This document shows, one piece after another, positions 1-8,823 of a DNA stretch of 64,000 bases. This DNA is from VYFG01 sp965248685 (GTDB taxonomy: Bacteria; Pseudomonadota; Gammaproteobacteria; Arenicellales; Poriferihabitantaceae). The notes under the pieces are model-generated. The model was not told where the DNA came from, did no database searches, and saw only the letters and a list, made by a program, of their open reading frames with translations. A program made the translations under genes and the position numbers. Within the stretch, counting starts at the first letter, position 1. Every line of letters starts with the position of its first letter. Location: contig CBDFKC010000002.1 of NCBI GenBank assembly GCA_965248685.1, forward strand, positions 434,001-498,000, in the 5' to 3' direction.

Positions 1-355
1 TCATCAAAATACCGAGGGCCTCAAAAGCATGGATGGCGCGCCGCTCAATATTAGCCATATGCTCGGTTTGTTTAAGGGTCTGATAGTGGTCAAAGTCGAT
101 TCCCCTGGGATCGGTGATCATGGGAATGCATACTTCGCGAACCTGCTTCGGATAACTTGCCAACTTTTCTATAAATACAACACCGGCTTCACCCAGAGAT
201 TCCGTATCAGCCATCATATGGGATTGGGTTACTGGCACTAGATCTTCGGCGTCAAAAAATCGTCCTACTTCGAGCATATGCTGGATCGCCCACTGTCGGG
301 GATATCCCATCTCACCGTCCAGCATGGCTTGTTCATATTTATCTAAACGCATCAT
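1..355 (-). CDS. Aconitase X (AcnX, DUF521) family protein, N-terminal part
   Basis: This reading frame starts at 355 (ATG; a second ATG at 352 is as likely) and runs off the left edge, so only about 118 N-terminal residues are visible. The segment opens with LDKYEQAMLDGEMG and continues with a conserved GEAGVVFIEKLA stretch, the pattern of the AcnX catalytic subunit. Bacterial AcnX proteins include cis-3-hydroxyproline dehydratases, and archaeal ones act on phosphomevalonate. Which substrate applies here cannot be told from the fragment. An AGGA sequence lies just upstream of the start. The family call is by pattern recognition; the Fe-S ligands lie outside the window. Confidence 0.75.
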   Translation of the reverse strand, partial: MMRLDKYEQAMLDGEMGYPRQWAIQHMLEVGRFFDAEDLVPVTQSHMMADTESLGEAGVVFIEKLASYPKQVREVCIPMITDPRGIDFDHYQTLKQTEHMANIERRAIHAFEALGILM

Positions 356-412
356 GTTCCTGGGTCCGATCTTGATATCAAAATGCTACACAGAAGAACT
401 GACAATTGGCAA

Positions 413-1198
413 CTAAATTTTCCACGGAGGTGGTTTCTTCTCGAAGAAATTGCGAATTCCAGATTGGGCCTCCTGCCCTTCCCAACAATCGGCCAGCAAT
501 TGCGCAGTGTACTGTCGAATCTGCTCGGGATCGTGGGTCGACACAGTGTTGATCAGGTCCTTGGTCAAGGCGACCGCCTCAGGGGCACAGTTTAACAGTT
601 CACCGATTTCCAGTTCTATGGCCTGGTCGAGCTGCTCCGCGCTGACCGCTTTGTCGAGTAGTCCCAGGGTCACAGCTTCATCACCCTTGAAAAAGTGGGC
701 ATTCAAGAAGCACCTGCGAGCATTTTTGACGCCAATTCTGGCGATAAGATAGGGGGAAATATTCGCTGGGGTTAGCCCAAGCCTGGTTTCGGTAACCGAA
801 AACAATGCATCCTGGACTCCTATTGCGATATCGCAAACCGAAATAAGTCCTATACCACCAGCAAAGGCCTGGCCATTTACCCTGGCGATCAGCGGTTTAT
901 TCAATTGATTTAACTGTTTGAGCATCTTACCGAGGATTTCGCTTTGTGCGATCCGTTGTTCCCGGTTTCGGTTAAAGTTATCCTGCATCCATCCAAGGTC
1001 AGCACCCGCGCAAAAACTTTTTCCAGCTCCACTTAAAATTACCGCGCGGACCTCATTACTATTATGTAACAACGCCGTTGCAGACAGAATTTCCGCCATC
1101 ATCTCGGCACTCATGGCATTATGTTTGTGCGGGCGATTGAGCAGGAATGTTGCAATACCGCGGGAGTCAATTTCGACCTGAAGTGTTTCATAGTTCAT
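413..1198 (-). CDS. Enoyl-CoA hydratase/isomerase family, methylglutaconyl-CoA hydratase-like
   Basis: A 261-residue crotonase-fold protein. It would hydrate 3-methylglutaconyl-CoA to HMG-CoA in leucine breakdown if it is a true LiuC. The oxyanion-hole motif CAGADLGWMQ (residues 63-72) is the form typical of LiuC/AUH proteins. The second oxyanion-hole loop AGGIGL and a Glu at about residue 137 (VTETRLGL) are also present. The start at 1198 overlaps the end of the upstream racemase-like gene by 4 bp (1195-1198), so the two are translationally coupled. The other liu genes (liuA, B, D, E) are not next to it, so a role on a related branched enoyl-CoA is possible. The family is certain, the substrate is not. 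Confidence 0.85.
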   Translation of the reverse strand: MNYETLQVEIDSRGIATFLLNRPHKHNAMSAEMMAEILSATALLHNSNEVRAVILSGAGKSFCAGADLGWMQDNFNRNREQRIAQSEILGKMLKQLNQLNKPLIARVNGQAFAGGIGLISVCDIAIGVQDALFSVTETRLGLTPANISPYLIARIGVKNARRCFLNAHFFKGDEAVTLGLLDKAVSAEQLDQAIELEIGELLNCAPEAVALTKDLINTVSTHDPEQIRQYTAQLLADCWEGQEAQSGIRNFFEKKPPPWKI

Positions 1199-2280
1199 TT
1201 TGTTAGATTCCTCCAGGTGGGTATTTGATTGATTTCATGCTCTTCCATTTCAGCGGAATTATGGCATGCCTGTTGGTTGAATTTTCCGGGATAGTTGTAT
1301 TCGTTCAAACCATAGAGACCACGTTGTAAAGATTGGGGGTGTTGATAAATTTCACTGACTTTGGGAATTGGTTCAAAGCAACAGTCGATGTTCCCAAACC
1401 GATTGATCCAGTATTTAAGTGGATGTTGACCAAATAGATCTGCCACTTCATTTATCAAATCTGCCTGCGGCAATGGTTCGAACTGGCGAGAAATCCAGCC
1501 GAGAGTGTTAACCTCGCGGCAAAAGTTCTCCCAGAATTTTGTCTCGAGGGCGCCAAGGGTCACGTGGCGACTATCTGAGGTTGCATAGATGTTGTAACAG
1601 GCAGCGCCACCACCAAGCAATTGAAGCTCACGATTGCCAGCATCAGCCATAGTTGAATGGGCCAGATACTGCCAGGAGAGTATGGTTTCGTATAGTGAAA
1701 CATCAATGTAGGTCCCCGTTCCTTGAGTACCACGTGAGACCAATGCTGCCAGAATTGCGGTGACTGCATTCATGCCGCCACTATGATCTGCGATTAGTGG
1801 AAGAATAGTCGCTGGTTGTTGGCTGTAGCTAAACAGTCCGGCCGCAGCGTTATAGTTGATGTCATGTCCGGCGCGATATTTATTTGGACCTTCCTGGCCA
1901 TAACCACTGAGGGAACAATATATCAGTGATGGATTAGTCTGTTTTAGTGTTTCCCAACCTAGACCAAGTCGTTGCAAAACTTCAGGGCGAAATGATTCGA
2001 TAAGCACGTCTGCGGCTTTGAGCAAAGGCGTTAAGCTCTCGATGACTGCGCTTGACTTCAGATCGATTCGGGCAATTCGTTTGCCCCTGTTTAGATGTTG
2101 GTAGACCGGTGAAGTTTTGCTGTTCCGGGATTTAAACAGATTGCGCAGCGGGTCTCCCTGTGGAGGTTCTATTTTGATTACTTCCGCACCAAGGTCGCAC
2201 AGCAATCTGGTTGCATAGGGTCCTGGAGTGTATTGCGTCAAATCGATAACGCGGATTCCCTTCAGGGGTGGAATCGACAT
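1195..2280 (-). CDS. CaiB/BaiF family protein, alpha-methylacyl-CoA racemase-like
   Basis: A 361-residue family III CoA-transferase fold protein. Length and motifs fit alpha-methylacyl-CoA racemase better than a formyl-CoA transferase: GHDINY holds His139, and IADHSGGM holds Asp165, the His/Asp pair that moves the alpha proton in racemases. The N-terminal half carries the usual LKGIRVIDLTQ and GAEVIKIEPP stretches. It lies 5 bp downstream of the PaaK-like ligase and overlaps the hydratase downstream. The order ligase, racemase, hydratase suggests activation, epimerisation and hydration of a branched carboxylic acid (inference). A CoA transferase between acids cannot be excluded. Confidence 0.85.
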   Translation of the reverse strand: MSIPPLKGIRVIDLTQYTPGPYATRLLCDLGAEVIKIEPPQGDPLRNLFKSRNSKTSPVYQHLNRGKRIARIDLKSSAVIESLTPLLKAADVLIESFRPEVLQRLGLGWETLKQTNPSLIYCSLSGYGQEGPNKYRAGHDINYNAAAGLFSYSQQPATILPLIADHSGGMNAVTAILAALVSRGTQGTGTYIDVSLYETILSWQYLAHSTMADAGNRELQLLGGGAACYNIYATSDSRHVTLGALETKFWENFCREVNTLGWISRQFEPLPQADLINEVADLFGQHPLKYWINRFGNIDCCFEPIPKVSEIYQHPQSLQRGLYGLNEYNYPGKFNQQACHNSAEMEEHEINQIPTWRNLTK

Positions 2281-2285
2281 GTCGT

Positions 2286-3521
2286 CTAGTCGTATTTGCG
2301 GATATCCTCGATCACGATACCGTCGTTTGGCAACGAGTCTTTTTCTACCAAGCGAACTTCCCCACGAACCTTACATTGATCTCGAATACTCTCTTCAATT
2401 GATCCACACAAATTTTTGTCTATTGATTCGGATTCGCACAGGAGGGTCATTTTGTCCGATTGATCAACCCAGTCAACTACTAGTCTCGCCCGATAAATCT
2501 CGGCATGCTTTTTGACTATGCGGTCGACCTGCTCAGGATGAATGAACATACCCCTTACCTTGGCGGTTTGGTCGGCCCGTCCCATCCAGCCCTTTATCCG
2601 TCGATTGGTGCGTCCGCATGAGCTGGCGCCAGATAAAATGGCAGACATGTCTCCGGTGGCAAAACGGATTAATGGATAATCGGGATTGAGTGTTGTCACC
2701 ACAACTTCTCCGACTTCGCCGTCAGCGACCCGTTCACCGGTTCCTGGTCTGACGATCTCAAGGTAGATGTCTTCGTCAACAATCAAAGCCGAATCAGCGG
2801 ATGATTCGTATGCAATCAACCCCAGATCAGCCGTGGCATAACATTGCAGGGCATGGATTCCTCTTTCAGTCAGGTCTTGACGAATAGAATTCGGAAAGGC
2901 TTCACCCGATACCAGGGCTTTATTGATGCAACTGATATCGGCCCCGGTGTCGTCGGCCTTCTCAAGTAAAATTTTTAAAAATGAAGGTGTACCACAATAG
3001 CCATTTGGCCTTAACCGGGCTATGGCTTCCAGCTGCTGCTCGGTCTGCCCCACTCCACCCGGTATGGCGGTAGCGCCAAGGGCCTGACAACCGCTACTGC
3101 ACATGGCACCAGCGGGGGTTAAATGATACGAGAATGTGTTGTGGATCAGATCTCCGACCCGGACTCCCGCCGCGTATAGTGACCTAGCAAATCGCCAGTA
3201 ATCCGGGCGTCTGGATTGAGGTTCGAAAATTGGGCCAGGTGATACAAAAACATAGTCCAGCTCGCTGACCGGAACCGACACAAAGCCTCCGAAAGGTGGA
3301 TTCTCCTGTTGCAACGATAGCAGCGCTGACTTTCGGGTAATGGGCAGCGATTCAATGTCATCAAGTGTCTTGAGCGCATCTAGATCGATGTCCCGTAAAA
3401 TATCCGCGTAGGCCGGGGTGTTGTTCTTGGCATGGATTAATTGGGCTAGAACCTGTTTGCACAATTCCTGCTCGCGCTGGGGTGGCGTGCGGCACTCCCT
3501 TTGATCGTAAAAATCAGCCAT
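2286..3521 (-). CDS. Phenylacetate-CoA ligase-like AMP-forming ligase (PaaK family)
   Basis: A 411-residue adenylate-forming enzyme of the PaaK type, which activates a carboxylic acid to its CoA thioester with ATP. Visible are a central LIRFATGD stretch (the Y/F-x-TGD core motif) and a C-terminal GWMGRADQTAKVRGMF hinge with the Asp-Gln-x-x-Lys-x-x-Gly pattern of PaaK ligases. PaaK-like ligases often travel with Liv-type importers and a second acyl-CoA synthetase, as here. True phenylacetate catabolism genes (paaABCDE) are not in view, so the substrate may be another aromatic or branched acid. It lies 35 bp downstream of the LivF-like ATPase in the same direction. Confidence 0.85.
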   Translation of the reverse strand: MADFYDQRECRTPPQREQELCKQVLAQLIHAKNNTPAYADILRDIDLDALKTLDDIESLPITRKSALLSLQQENPPFGGFVSVPVSELDYVFVSPGPIFEPQSRRPDYWRFARSLYAAGVRVGDLIHNTFSYHLTPAGAMCSSGCQALGATAIPGGVGQTEQQLEAIARLRPNGYCGTPSFLKILLEKADDTGADISCINKALVSGEAFPNSIRQDLTERGIHALQCYATADLGLIAYESSADSALIVDEDIYLEIVRPGTGERVADGEVGEVVVTTLNPDYPLIRFATGDMSAILSGASSCGRTNRRIKGWMGRADQTAKVRGMFIHPEQVDRIVKKHAEIYRARLVVDWVDQSDKMTLLCESESIDKNLCGSIEESIRDQCKVRGEVRLVEKDSLPNDGIVIEDIRKYD

Positions 3522-3556
3522 AGCGAATTATCCGGATGAGCGCAGTTGGGCTTGCA

Positions 3557-4369
3557 CTATGCTAACCAACGTTTGCGTCGACGGTATTGTTTGACGTCAC
3601 GAAAACTCCGACGATCCCCTCCACTCATGCCGAGGTAGAATTCCTTAACATCTTCATTGTCTGCCAGACTGGCTGCACTGCCGTCCATTACTACACGGCC
3701 GTTTTCGAGAATATAACCGTAGGTAGCATAACGTAACGCAACCGTGGTATTTTGTTCTGCCAGCAGAAAAGTTACTCCCTCTTGCTCATTCAGCGCTTTG
3801 ACAATCTGGAAAATTTCTTCTACCAGTTGAGGCGCTAAGCCCATCGACGGTTCATCCAATAATATTACGCTGGGTTTTGCCATTAGCGCCCGTCCCACTG
3901 CAACCATTTGCTGTTCGCCGCCAGAGGTATATCCGGCCTGGCTTTTTCGACGTTCTTTGATCCTTGGAAAATAGCTATAGACCATTTCGAGCGCATCATA
4001 TATTTGCTTGCGGCTTGCCTTACGGGTATATGCGCCAGTCAGCAGGTTTTCTTCCACGGTCAAATGTTCGAAGCAGTGACGGCCTTCCATAACCTGAACT
4101 ACGCCACGCTTGACCAATTCATTTGGCGACAAACTGTCTACCCGCTCCCCCATAAATTCGATTGATCCTTTGGTCACTTCTCCCCTTTCGGTACCAAGAA
4201 TATTGGAAATGGATTTTATGGTGGTAGTTTTTCCCGCACCGTTAGCGCCCAACAGTGCCACGATACCGCCTCGGGGTACGTCCAGTGAAACGCCCTTTAA
4301 TACCAGTATAACGTGATCATAAATCACTTCGATATTCTTGATGCTGAGGACTATATCGTCGCTGTTCAT
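3557..4369 (-). CDS. livF: Branched-chain amino acid ABC transporter ATPase, LivF type
   Basis: A 270-residue ABC ATPase that energises uptake through a Liv-type permease pair. Walker A is GANGAGKT (41-48), the signature is TSGGEQQM (148-155) and Walker B is VILLDEP (168-174). The stretch following Walker B (SMGLAP) is typical of LivF. The C-terminus has about 15 extra basic residues (RSFRDVKQYRRRKR). It sits downstream of the binding-protein gene, separated by a strong terminator hairpin at 4424-4451. It may therefore be expressed at a lower level than the binding protein by read-through (inference). In this cluster type the transported ligand is often an aromatic or aliphatic acid rather than leucine. 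Confidence 0.93.
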   Translation of the reverse strand: MNSDDIVLSIKNIEVIYDHVILVLKGVSLDVPRGGIVALLGANGAGKTTTIKSISNILGTERGEVTKGSIEFMGERVDSLSPNELVKRGVVQVMEGRHCFEHLTVEENLLTGAYTRKASRKQIYDALEMVYSYFPRIKERRKSQAGYTSGGEQQMVAVGRALMAKPSVILLDEPSMGLAPQLVEEIFQIVKALNEQEGVTFLLAEQNTTVALRYATYGYILENGRVVMDGSAASLADNEDVKEFYLGMSGGDRRSFRDVKQYRRRKRWLA

Positions 4370-4423
4370 TGGAGGTGAATACTGTAATGCTCAACCATTT
4401 TTACGAGTTGGATGTATCAAAAA

Positions 4424-4451
4424 GGCGGTCAACCAAACCTGGTTGACCGCC
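4424..4451 (-). terminator. Rho-independent terminator between the binding-protein and LivF genes
   Basis: Read on the minus strand, a perfect 12-bp stem (GGCGGTCAACCA paired with TGGTTGACCGCC) with a 4-nt loop is followed directly by TTTTT. It lies 24 bp after the binding-protein stop codon and upstream of livF. This placement is usual for limiting downstream expression while the abundant periplasmic binding protein is made in excess. Confidence 0.9.
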
Positions 4452-4474
4452 TGAGGTTTTAGGCTACTGAGATA

Positions 4475-5770
4475 CTAGCCACAGTCTCGTGGAGTGATAT
4501 TATTTTCAGCGGCAAATGCAGCAGAATCTTCCATAATCAATGCATCAACTACGGCGCGATCAGCACCGGTAAAATCAGTGATCAAAGACCAGGTTTTGCT
4601 GGCGGCGTCCCATTGCTGAATCGCACCGGTTCCAGGCCCACCATGACTATCACAGCTAACATTTATATCAGGACCAAAATTGGCTAAGCCAAGTTCAGTC
4701 ATGCGTCCCTGGTCGATTTTCAGCGCTTCCATCCCGTCACGCATTTGGGATGGATTGATATTGCCGACGCCATGGATTTTCTGTGCGGTGCGGGCAGCTT
4801 CGGAAGCCAGCATGGCTGCGTACATTCCTCTGTTATACAGCACGGTTCCAAGATTGGATCCATCTCCAGCTGCTTTCCCGGCATCAACCACATGCTTACG
4901 CAGGTCATCATAAACTGGGAAATCGCTTCCCACACCATGGAAGTTAATGGCTTTATATCCGTTAGCGCCTTCACCGGCCGGGATAACATCGTTTTCAGAT
5001 GCTGACCACCAGACGCCGATAAAGTGATCCATCGGATATCGAATGTTAGCCGCTTCCTGAATCGCTACCTGGTTCATAACGCCCCATCCCCACATCAGGG
5101 TGTAATCCGGGCGCTCACGGCGAATCTGCAACCACTGGGATTTTTGCTCCTGTCCAGGATGATCCACCGCCAGCAAAGTGAGTTGGAATCCATGCTTTTT
5201 GGATAGCTCCTCAAGGGTACGAATCGGCTCCTTACCATATGCAGAGTTATGGTAGACCAATGCGATGGTTTTATCCTTAATGTCCCCGCCTTCCTGATCG
5301 AGGATATGCTTTACGATGATGGACGCTGCGTCCCAATAGGTTCCAGGGTAGTTAAAGATATGACTGAAAATCTTGCCGTTGGCTGCGGAGGTACGGCCAT
5401 ACCCCATGGAGTGCACGGGAATGCCATCGGCGGTTGCTTTGGGTATTAGCTGATAGGTAATACCGGTAGATAACGGTTGATATACCAGTGATCCTTCGCC
5501 TTTGGTGGATTCGTAACACTCCACACCTTTTTCGGTGTTATATCCGGTTTCGCATTCGATAAAGTTTATTTTTTCCCCGCCAATTCCGCCGTCGCGTTGG
5601 TTCAGCAGGGTAAAATAATCCGCATAACCATCGGCGAATGGAATGCCGTTGGGTGCATAGGGTCCGGTACGGTAACTCAGCGATGGAAAGGTCAGATCGG
5701 CGGATGCCGTTCCCATTCCAAGTGCCATGGTTGCCGCAATGGATGCGGCAGTTAAGGTTTTTAATTTCAT
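4475..5770 (-). CDS. Liv-type ABC transporter periplasmic binding protein
   Basis: A 431-residue periplasmic ligand-binding protein of the LivJ/UrtA type I fold. I place the start at 5770 because the protein then begins with a clean Sec signal peptide (MKLKTLTAASIAATMALGMG, cleavage after ASA). The open frame extends 32 codons further upstream into the permease gene but without signal-like character. The mature part carries the GIGGEKI and ALVYHNSAYGKEPI patterns of the family. It is longer than LivJ (about 370 residues), as seen for binding proteins in acyl-CoA synthetase-linked Liv clusters. The ligand is unknown; an organic acid is as likely as an amino acid. Confidence 0.92.
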   Translation of the reverse strand: MKLKTLTAASIAATMALGMGTASADLTFPSLSYRTGPYAPNGIPFADGYADYFTLLNQRDGGIGGEKINFIECETGYNTEKGVECYESTKGEGSLVYQPLSTGITYQLIPKATADGIPVHSMGYGRTSAANGKIFSHIFNYPGTYWDAASIIVKHILDQEGGDIKDKTIALVYHNSAYGKEPIRTLEELSKKHGFQLTLLAVDHPGQEQKSQWLQIRRERPDYTLMWGWGVMNQVAIQEAANIRYPMDHFIGVWWSASENDVIPAGEGANGYKAINFHGVGSDFPVYDDLRKHVVDAGKAAGDGSNLGTVLYNRGMYAAMLASEAARTAQKIHGVGNINPSQMRDGMEALKIDQGRMTELGLANFGPDINVSCDSHGGPGTGAIQQWDAASKTWSLITDFTGADRAVVDALIMEDSAAFAAENNITPRDCG

Positions 5771-5817
5771 TCTGTTAACTCCCAGGTTGTTTATGTTTGA
5801 TTTAGTAAATTCGCATA

Positions 5818-6894
5818 TCAATGCGGAAAAGGCCAGAGTCGAAGTTTCTCCTTGGCGACTCGCCATAATTGGGCGAGACCATGGGGTTCGACGATCAGAA
5901 AGAACATGATCAGCCCACCGACCAGCATAAAAATAAAATGCTGGACCATATCGGTAGGCCAGCCAAAACCGCCTACCATGATATTTTTGAACAATACCGG
6001 CAACAATGTCATAAATGCTGCGCCGACGAAGGAACCAAAAATTGAACCGAGTCCGCCTATGATTATCATGAATAATACAAGAAACGATTTATCAATTCCA
6101 AAAGCCTCGGTTGGTTCGGCCGCGCCGAGATAAACGGTAAAAAATAGAGCACCCGACAGCCCGATATAAAACGAGCTGACGGCGAACGCTGATAATTTGG
6201 CGTGCAGGGGTGCTACACCTATAATTTCTGCGGCAATGTCCATATCCCGAATCGCCATCCATGAGCGCCCCAGTCTTCCGCGAGTCAGGTTGCGCGCGAC
6301 CAGGGCAAAGACAACCACGAAAACAAGGCAAAATAAATAGGTCGCCGCGGGCGTCGCATTGGGGCCAGTAATAGTAATTCCCAAAACCTCCCGGGTTGGT
6401 ACTGAAATCATTCCAGAGGCGGAGTAATTGTAAAACCAGGGTACCTTGTTAAATAACCATACCAGGAAAAACTGTGCCGCCAGGGTCGCAACGGCGAGAT
6501 AAAATCCTTTGATTCTGAGGCTGGGAAGTCCGAACAAAATACCGACCATGGCGGTAACACCGCCTGCGAGAATGATTACGATAAACAGATTGAGCTCGGG
6601 AAACCCAGTGGTCAATTTATATGCTGCGTAAGCCCCCACCGCCATAAATCCCCCAGTTCCCAAACTAACCTGGCCACAGTAACCCGTAAGAATATTTAAA
6701 CCCAAAGCAGCCAGTGCCCATACCAGGAATGGCAATAGAATTGATTTTTCCCAATAGTCATTGATAACAAAAGGCACCACCAGAAAGGCGAATGCCAAAA
6801 GAATCGCAACCGCGATTCGATCAAACTTGATCGGGAATGTTTGCTGATCTGCGGCGTAACTTGATTTAAAGTCGCCAGACTCTCGATAAAACAT
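5818..6894 (-). CDS. livM: Branched-chain amino acid ABC transporter permease, LivM type
   Basis: A 358-residue inner-membrane permease with about ten hydrophobic segments. The LivM hallmark GLNILTGYCGQVSLGTGGF is near residue 84, and the EAA-loop region (AIRDMDIAAEIIGV) follows at about 220-235. It pairs with the LivH-type subunit whose gene ends 8 bp upstream (stop at 6903, this start at 6894). The C-terminal tail ends EPHGLAQLWRVAKE, a common ending for this subfamily. The gene order ATPase-permease-permease-binding protein-ATPase on one strand indicates one operon. Confidence 0.93.
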   Translation of the reverse strand: MFYRESGDFKSSYAADQQTFPIKFDRIAVAILLAFAFLVVPFVINDYWEKSILLPFLVWALAALGLNILTGYCGQVSLGTGGFMAVGAYAAYKLTTGFPELNLFIVIILAGGVTAMVGILFGLPSLRIKGFYLAVATLAAQFFLVWLFNKVPWFYNYSASGMISVPTREVLGITITGPNATPAATYLFCLVFVVVFALVARNLTRGRLGRSWMAIRDMDIAAEIIGVAPLHAKLSAFAVSSFYIGLSGALFFTVYLGAAEPTEAFGIDKSFLVLFMIIIGGLGSIFGSFVGAAFMTLLPVLFKNIMVGGFGWPTDMVQHFIFMLVGGLIMFFLIVEPHGLAQLWRVAKEKLRLWPFPH

Positions 6895-6902
6895 TTCGCT
6901 AT

Positions 6903-7904
6903 TTATACTCTTTCAATAATTTTATCGCCATACAATCCCTGGGGTCTAAACATCAGGAATAGAAGTGCCAACACATAAGCAAACCAATTTTCGGTGGCGC
7001 CGCCTATGAGTGGTCCGATACTGAATTCAAACAGTTTTTCACCAACGCCAATAATCAATCCGCCAACGATAGCGCCAGGTATAGAAGTGAACCCGCCCAG
7101 AATCAATACTGGAAGCGCTTTCAGGGCAATTAGAGAAAGTGAAAACTGGATGCCCGATTTCGATCCCCACATTATTCCCGCTACCAGGGCAACGAATCCT
7201 GCGATTGACCACACCACAACCCAGATGGTGCGCAGGGAAATGCCAACTGTCAGGGCGGCCTGATGGTCGTCCGCGACCGCGCGCAAGGCGCGTCCGGTTT
7301 TGGTGTACTGGGAAAAGATGGTTAGCGCGATAACCAATAAGATAGCGATACCTGCAGCCCATACGTCCAACACGTCGATATACATGCCATAATATTTCGA
7401 ACCTTCAGTGGCCCAATCCCGGGTAACGTCCTCAAGCCAGAACGAGCCGCCGGAAGGCAAGCCAACATCGAGGACTTTAATATTGGCTCCCCACATTAAA
7501 TCACCGAGCCCTTCCATGAAAAACGCTAGCCCAATGGTGGCCATAAATAAGATAATTGGCTCCTGGTTGACCAGGTGCCGCAATACCAGTTTTTCCACCA
7601 GCCAGGCCAATACCACCATGACTACCATGGTCAGTAGAATTGCCAAAAAAGTGTTCATTCCACCGGACCAGTTATGGTACTCAGTTCCAAATGTGACATT
7701 GATCAAATGGGCAAAGGGGACCTGCCCTTTTTGAAACCCTACCAGGGTCAGCGCGGCAAATAATGCCATTACCCCCTGGGCATAATTAAATATTCCGGAC
7801 GCCTTAAAAATCAGGACAAACCCTAGAGCGACCAGGGAATACATTACGCCGGCCATTAATCCATTTAGAATTACCTCTAGGGTATTTAGAAATAATGGAC
7901 TCAT
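6903..7904 (-). CDS. livH: Branched-chain amino acid ABC transporter permease, LivH type
   Basis: A 333-residue permease with about eight hydrophobic segments. The LivH pattern GVMYSLVALGFVLIFKASG is at residues 19-37, and GRALRAVADDHQAALTVGI forms the ATPase-contact loop at about 205-225. The end region GGFTSIPGAIVGGLIIGVGE and the terminal RPQGLYGDK are typical. It forms the translocation pore with LivM. A 90-bp gap separates it from the LivG gene upstream. Confidence 0.93.
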   Translation of the reverse strand: MSPLFLNTLEVILNGLMAGVMYSLVALGFVLIFKASGIFNYAQGVMALFAALTLVGFQKGQVPFAHLINVTFGTEYHNWSGGMNTFLAILLTMVVMVVLAWLVEKLVLRHLVNQEPIILFMATIGLAFFMEGLGDLMWGANIKVLDVGLPSGGSFWLEDVTRDWATEGSKYYGMYIDVLDVWAAGIAILLVIALTIFSQYTKTGRALRAVADDHQAALTVGISLRTIWVVVWSIAGFVALVAGIMWGSKSGIQFSLSLIALKALPVLILGGFTSIPGAIVGGLIIGVGEKLFEFSIGPLIGGATENWFAYVLALLFLMFRPQGLYGDKIIERV

Positions 7905-7994
7905 GAATTTTGCTCCGCAGTTCTATGATGCACGGTCGATTCAACAACGTTCGGTCTGGTTGATTCCGCAAGCAGAGCAGAAGGATAAATAAAT

Positions 7995-8786
7995 CTAGTC
8001 ATGGGCGACCCCGAGATATGCGTCTATTACATTTTGATCGCTGCGTACTTCATCCGGAAATCCGTCGCCAATTTTCTTTCCGTAATCGAGTACCACTACC
8101 CGGTCGGCGATATCCATTACTACACCCATATCGTGTTCGATCAATGCGATGGTGGTACCGAACTGGTCGTTGACCTCGAGAATAAATCGGCACATATCTT
8201 CCTTCTCTTCCACATTCATACCCGCCATCGGTTCATCCAGTAGCAACAGCTTGGAATCTGCCGCCAATGCTCGGCCTAATTCAACCCGCTTTTGCAGACC
8301 ATATGGCAGGCGGCCAACGGGTGTTTTTCGTATTGCCTGAATTTCCAGAAAATCAATAATATGTTCCACATGTTCGCGATGCTCAAGCTCTTCTCTTTCT
8401 GCTTTACCCTTCCAGATTGCCTGCCAAAACATTCCGACATTCATCTTGGTGATACGCCCTGTCATGAGATTATCCAAAGTCGACATTCCTTTAAACAAGG
8501 CAATGTTCTGGAAAGTACGTGCTATCCCCTGGCGCGCGATGTCATGAGGTTTTAGCGCTCCCCTCAATTTACCATCAAACCAGACTTCGCCTTCCTGGGG
8601 ATGGTAGAAACCGTTGATGACATTGAGCATTGAACTTTTTCCAGCCCCATTTGGACCAATGATTGCGCGTATTTCACCTTCAAGAACATCGAAGCTGATA
8701 TCTGAGAGTGCCCTGACACCTCCAAATGACAAAGAAATATTCTTAAGCGACAACAAGACGTCACCAAATTTACGCGCTGTATTCAT
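7995..8786 (-). CDS. livG: Branched-chain amino acid ABC transporter ATPase, LivG type
   Basis: A 263-residue ABC ATPase. Walker A GPNGAGKS (44-51), signature LPYGLQKRVE (160-169, the degenerate YG-x-Q-K-R form usual in LivG) and Walker B LLLLDEP are all visible, followed by AGMN. It lies 37 bp downstream of the acyl-CoA synthetase gene on the same strand, so synthetase and importer are probably co-transcribed. This coupling of an importer to an acyl-CoA synthetase suggests that uptake and CoA activation of one acid go together (inference). Confidence 0.93.
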   Translation of the reverse strand: MNTARKFGDVLLSLKNISLSFGGVRALSDISFDVLEGEIRAIIGPNGAGKSSMLNVINGFYHPQEGEVWFDGKLRGALKPHDIARQGIARTFQNIALFKGMSTLDNLMTGRITKMNVGMFWQAIWKGKAEREELEHREHVEHIIDFLEIQAIRKTPVGRLPYGLQKRVELGRALAADSKLLLLDEPMAGMNVEEKEDMCRFILEVNDQFGTTIALIEHDMGVVMDIADRVVVLDYGKKIGDGFPDEVRSDQNVIDAYLGVAHD

Positions 8787-8823
8787 TGATTAGAGGCAGC
8801 GTGGTCTGGGCGAACAATAACAC